From: an uncultured Porphyromonadaceae bacterium
Lineage (GTDB): Bacteria; Bacteroidota; Bacteroidia; Bacteroidales; Muribaculaceae
Length of the DNA: 15,448 nucleotides
Assembly (NCBI GenBank): GCA_900548705.1
Contig: URLF01000060.1
Span: 1 to 15,448, forward strand
Direction: 5' to 3'
Both the position numbers and the translations under genes were made by a program. The notes beneath the pieces were generated by a model. It was not told the origin of the DNA and made no database searches. It saw nothing but the letters and a program-made list of their open reading frames with translations. Of the stretch, positions 14,375-15,448 are shown piece after piece (position 1 is the stretch's first letter; every line of letters starts with the position of its first letter).

Positions 14375-15007
14375 TCAGAGGCGTGTCACCTGGAAGAGCA
14401 TCGGCAGCAGTATCACCCAGAGGAAACCGTTGAAAAATCCGGCTGTAACCTGTCCGAGGGTATGCCGTCCGAGGATGACCCGGGATGAGCATACCAGCCC
14501 GGCAAGCAGCACCGCCACAAGGAATTCCCATTGCAGGTCATAGATGCTGTTGCCGCTCAGCATCAGGTAGAACACCAGGGCGCAGAGACCACCCATCCCG
14601 GTGGCGTGGCCCGATATTTTCCACCATCTGTTGACCACCGTCAGCACCACCAGCGCCACAGCCCCACCTATCAGGAAGAGCGACAGCCACGCCGGAGCGT
14701 TGATATGGTTGAGATAAACCGCCAGACCGATGAAACAGGCTGTCTCTATCAGATAAGGGAATGTGCGGTCGCGCCGCTCATTCAGCTTCGGGTCTGAAAT
14801 CACCTTTAGCCGCGACAGGATGAAGATACCTATCACGGGGATGGCCGTGGTGGCCAGGAAGGTCTCCAGTATGACTGTCAGCTTTGTCGCCGTGGGGATG
14901 AAGCATAAAAACGACAGCACCATCGCCAGGGCGACTCCGTAAGTCGCCATCAGCAACGGTGAGAAGATTATCGACAGGGCGCTTGCCACGCCATTAATGA
15001 ATTTCAT
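14375..15007 (-). CDS. PAP2-like (phosphatidic acid phosphatase-related) membrane protein
   Basis: This is a 210-aa hydrophobic protein with about six membrane segments. It carries the three PAP2 signature regions in order. The first is K74-X6-R81 (KLNERRDR). The second is SGH at 132-134 in KISGHATG. The third is S175-R176, then H182, in SRVILGRHTLGQV. In canonical PAP2 enzymes the last motif is SR-X5-H-X3-D; here the final position is Q186, so the charge relay that activates the nucleophilic histidine is altered. Members dephosphorylate lipid phosphates such as undecaprenyl-PP or phosphatidate, but this divergent Bacteroidota branch is not characterised as far as I know. It starts 51 bases after rpoN and may be co-transcribed with it. 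A hairpin follows. Confidence 0.7.
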   Translation of the reverse strand: MKFINGVASALSIIFSPLLMATYGVALAMVLSFLCFIPTATKLTVILETFLATTAIPVIGIFILSRLKVISDPKLNERRDRTFPYLIETACFIGLAVYLNHINAPAWLSLFLIGGAVALVVLTVVNRWWKISGHATGMGGLCALVFYLMLSGNSIYDLQWEFLVAVLLAGLVCSSRVILGRHTLGQVTAGFFNGFLWVILLPMLFQVTRL

Positions 15008-15058
15008 AAGCCTATGTCTTGATGGTAGGTTATATTGTGGCTCAAACTGGTTGGAAAA

Positions 15059-15448
15059 TCATAGTGTCTTGCGAAGCCGCCCGACCGGGAAACCGAGTTT
15101 CTCGCGGTACTTGGCGACCGTGCGCCGCGCGATGTCAAACCCCTTCTCGGTAAGTCGGCGGGTGATCTGCTCGTCGCTGAGCGGATGACGCTTGTCCTCC
15201 TCCTCGATTATCGATTTCAGGGCGGCGACAATCATCGGGGTGGTGTTGTCAGAATCCTCAGTGCCCGGCTCCTCATCCTTGCGTCTCCTCTCGTTGAAAA
15301 ACATCTTCAAAGGGTAGACCCCGTGGGGTGTCATCACATATTTCCCCTGGGTCGCGCGGGAGACGACCGACAGGTCGAAACCGGTGGCCGCTGCCAACTC
15401 CCTCAACACCATCGGCCTTATTCTCGACTCATCCTCGGTCAGGAAGAA
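15059..15448 (-). CDS. rpoN: RNA polymerase sigma-54 factor, C-terminal part (5' end outside window)
   Basis: The frame is open to the window edge; the last 130 or so residues are present, and the ATG at 15412 is internal. The fragment is the DNA-binding region of sigma-54: a helix-turn-helix segment (LRELAAATGFDLSVVSRAT) followed by the GKYV / FFNERR region. Next come the DEQITRRLTEKGFDIARRTV helices with the diagnostic RpoN box ARRTVAKYRE and the ending GRLRKTL. This part reads the −24 GG/−12 GC promoter element. Sigma-54 needs an AAA+ activator, none of which is in the window. The region between HTH and RpoN box has a polar insert (KDEEPGTEDSDNTT), common in Bacteroidota versions. The neighbour downstream is the PAP2-like gene. 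Confidence 0.95.
   Translation of the reverse strand, partial: FFLTEDESRIRPMVLRELAAATGFDLSVVSRATQGKYVMTPHGVYPLKMFFNERRRKDEEPGTEDSDNTTPMIVAALKSIIEEEDKRHPLSDEQITRRLTEKGFDIARRTVAKYREKLGFPVGRLRKTL

Overview
The window looks like a piece of a moderately GC-rich Bacteroidota (Bacteroidales-like) chromosome. Three things point there. The intergenic promoters match the Bacteroidota −33 TTTG / −7 TAnnTTTG pattern. IspG is the long, insertion-containing form. The SSB (MSVNKVIL start), the GIN-domain exported protein, the OPT transporter and the DinF-like MATE protein all resemble Bacteroidales versions. A Muribaculaceae-like gut species is my guess, but the window alone cannot prove it. I see no tRNA, rRNA, CRISPR array, insertion sequence or phage gene. 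No gene-free stretch exceeds 300 bases; the longest is 138 bases, between the M16 peptidase gene and dusB.

Left part, plus strand (1-6489): the 3' end of a sugar-nucleotide-type nucleotidyltransferase; the ribosome-assembly GTPase Obg with an unusually long acidic tail; a short SSB that lacks the usual acidic C-terminal tip; an OPT-family transporter; and a MATE exporter. These are spaced apart, and hairpins that look like terminators lie after most of them. The ssb promoter appears to be built into the hairpin that follows obg. Next comes a compact two-gene toxin-antitoxin module of the MNT-HEPN (MntA/HepT) type. Its promoter carries a perfect inverted repeat over the −7 element, and its GC content is clearly lower than that of its neighbours.

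Right part, minus strand (6529-15448, read right to left): rpoN (sigma-54, C-terminal part only), a PAP2-like membrane protein, a hairpin, then purE, ispG and an M16 zinc peptidase as a tight set. After a 138-base gap with a hairpin and a likely promoter come dusB, an exported GIN-domain protein, a polysaccharide flippase and a TPR protein. The last three are separated by only 3 and 6 bases. The minus-strand block converges on the HEPN toxin gene.

Most of the content is housekeeping: GTP-dependent ribosome assembly, DNA binding, purine and isoprenoid synthesis, tRNA modification and sigma-54. Envelope and transport functions are mixed in. I did not find a clearly new multigene system. The points most worth a second look are the regulatory architecture of the MNT-HEPN module, the tailless SSB, the acidic Obg tail, the GIN protein/flippase junction, and the promoter-hairpin overlap before ssb.
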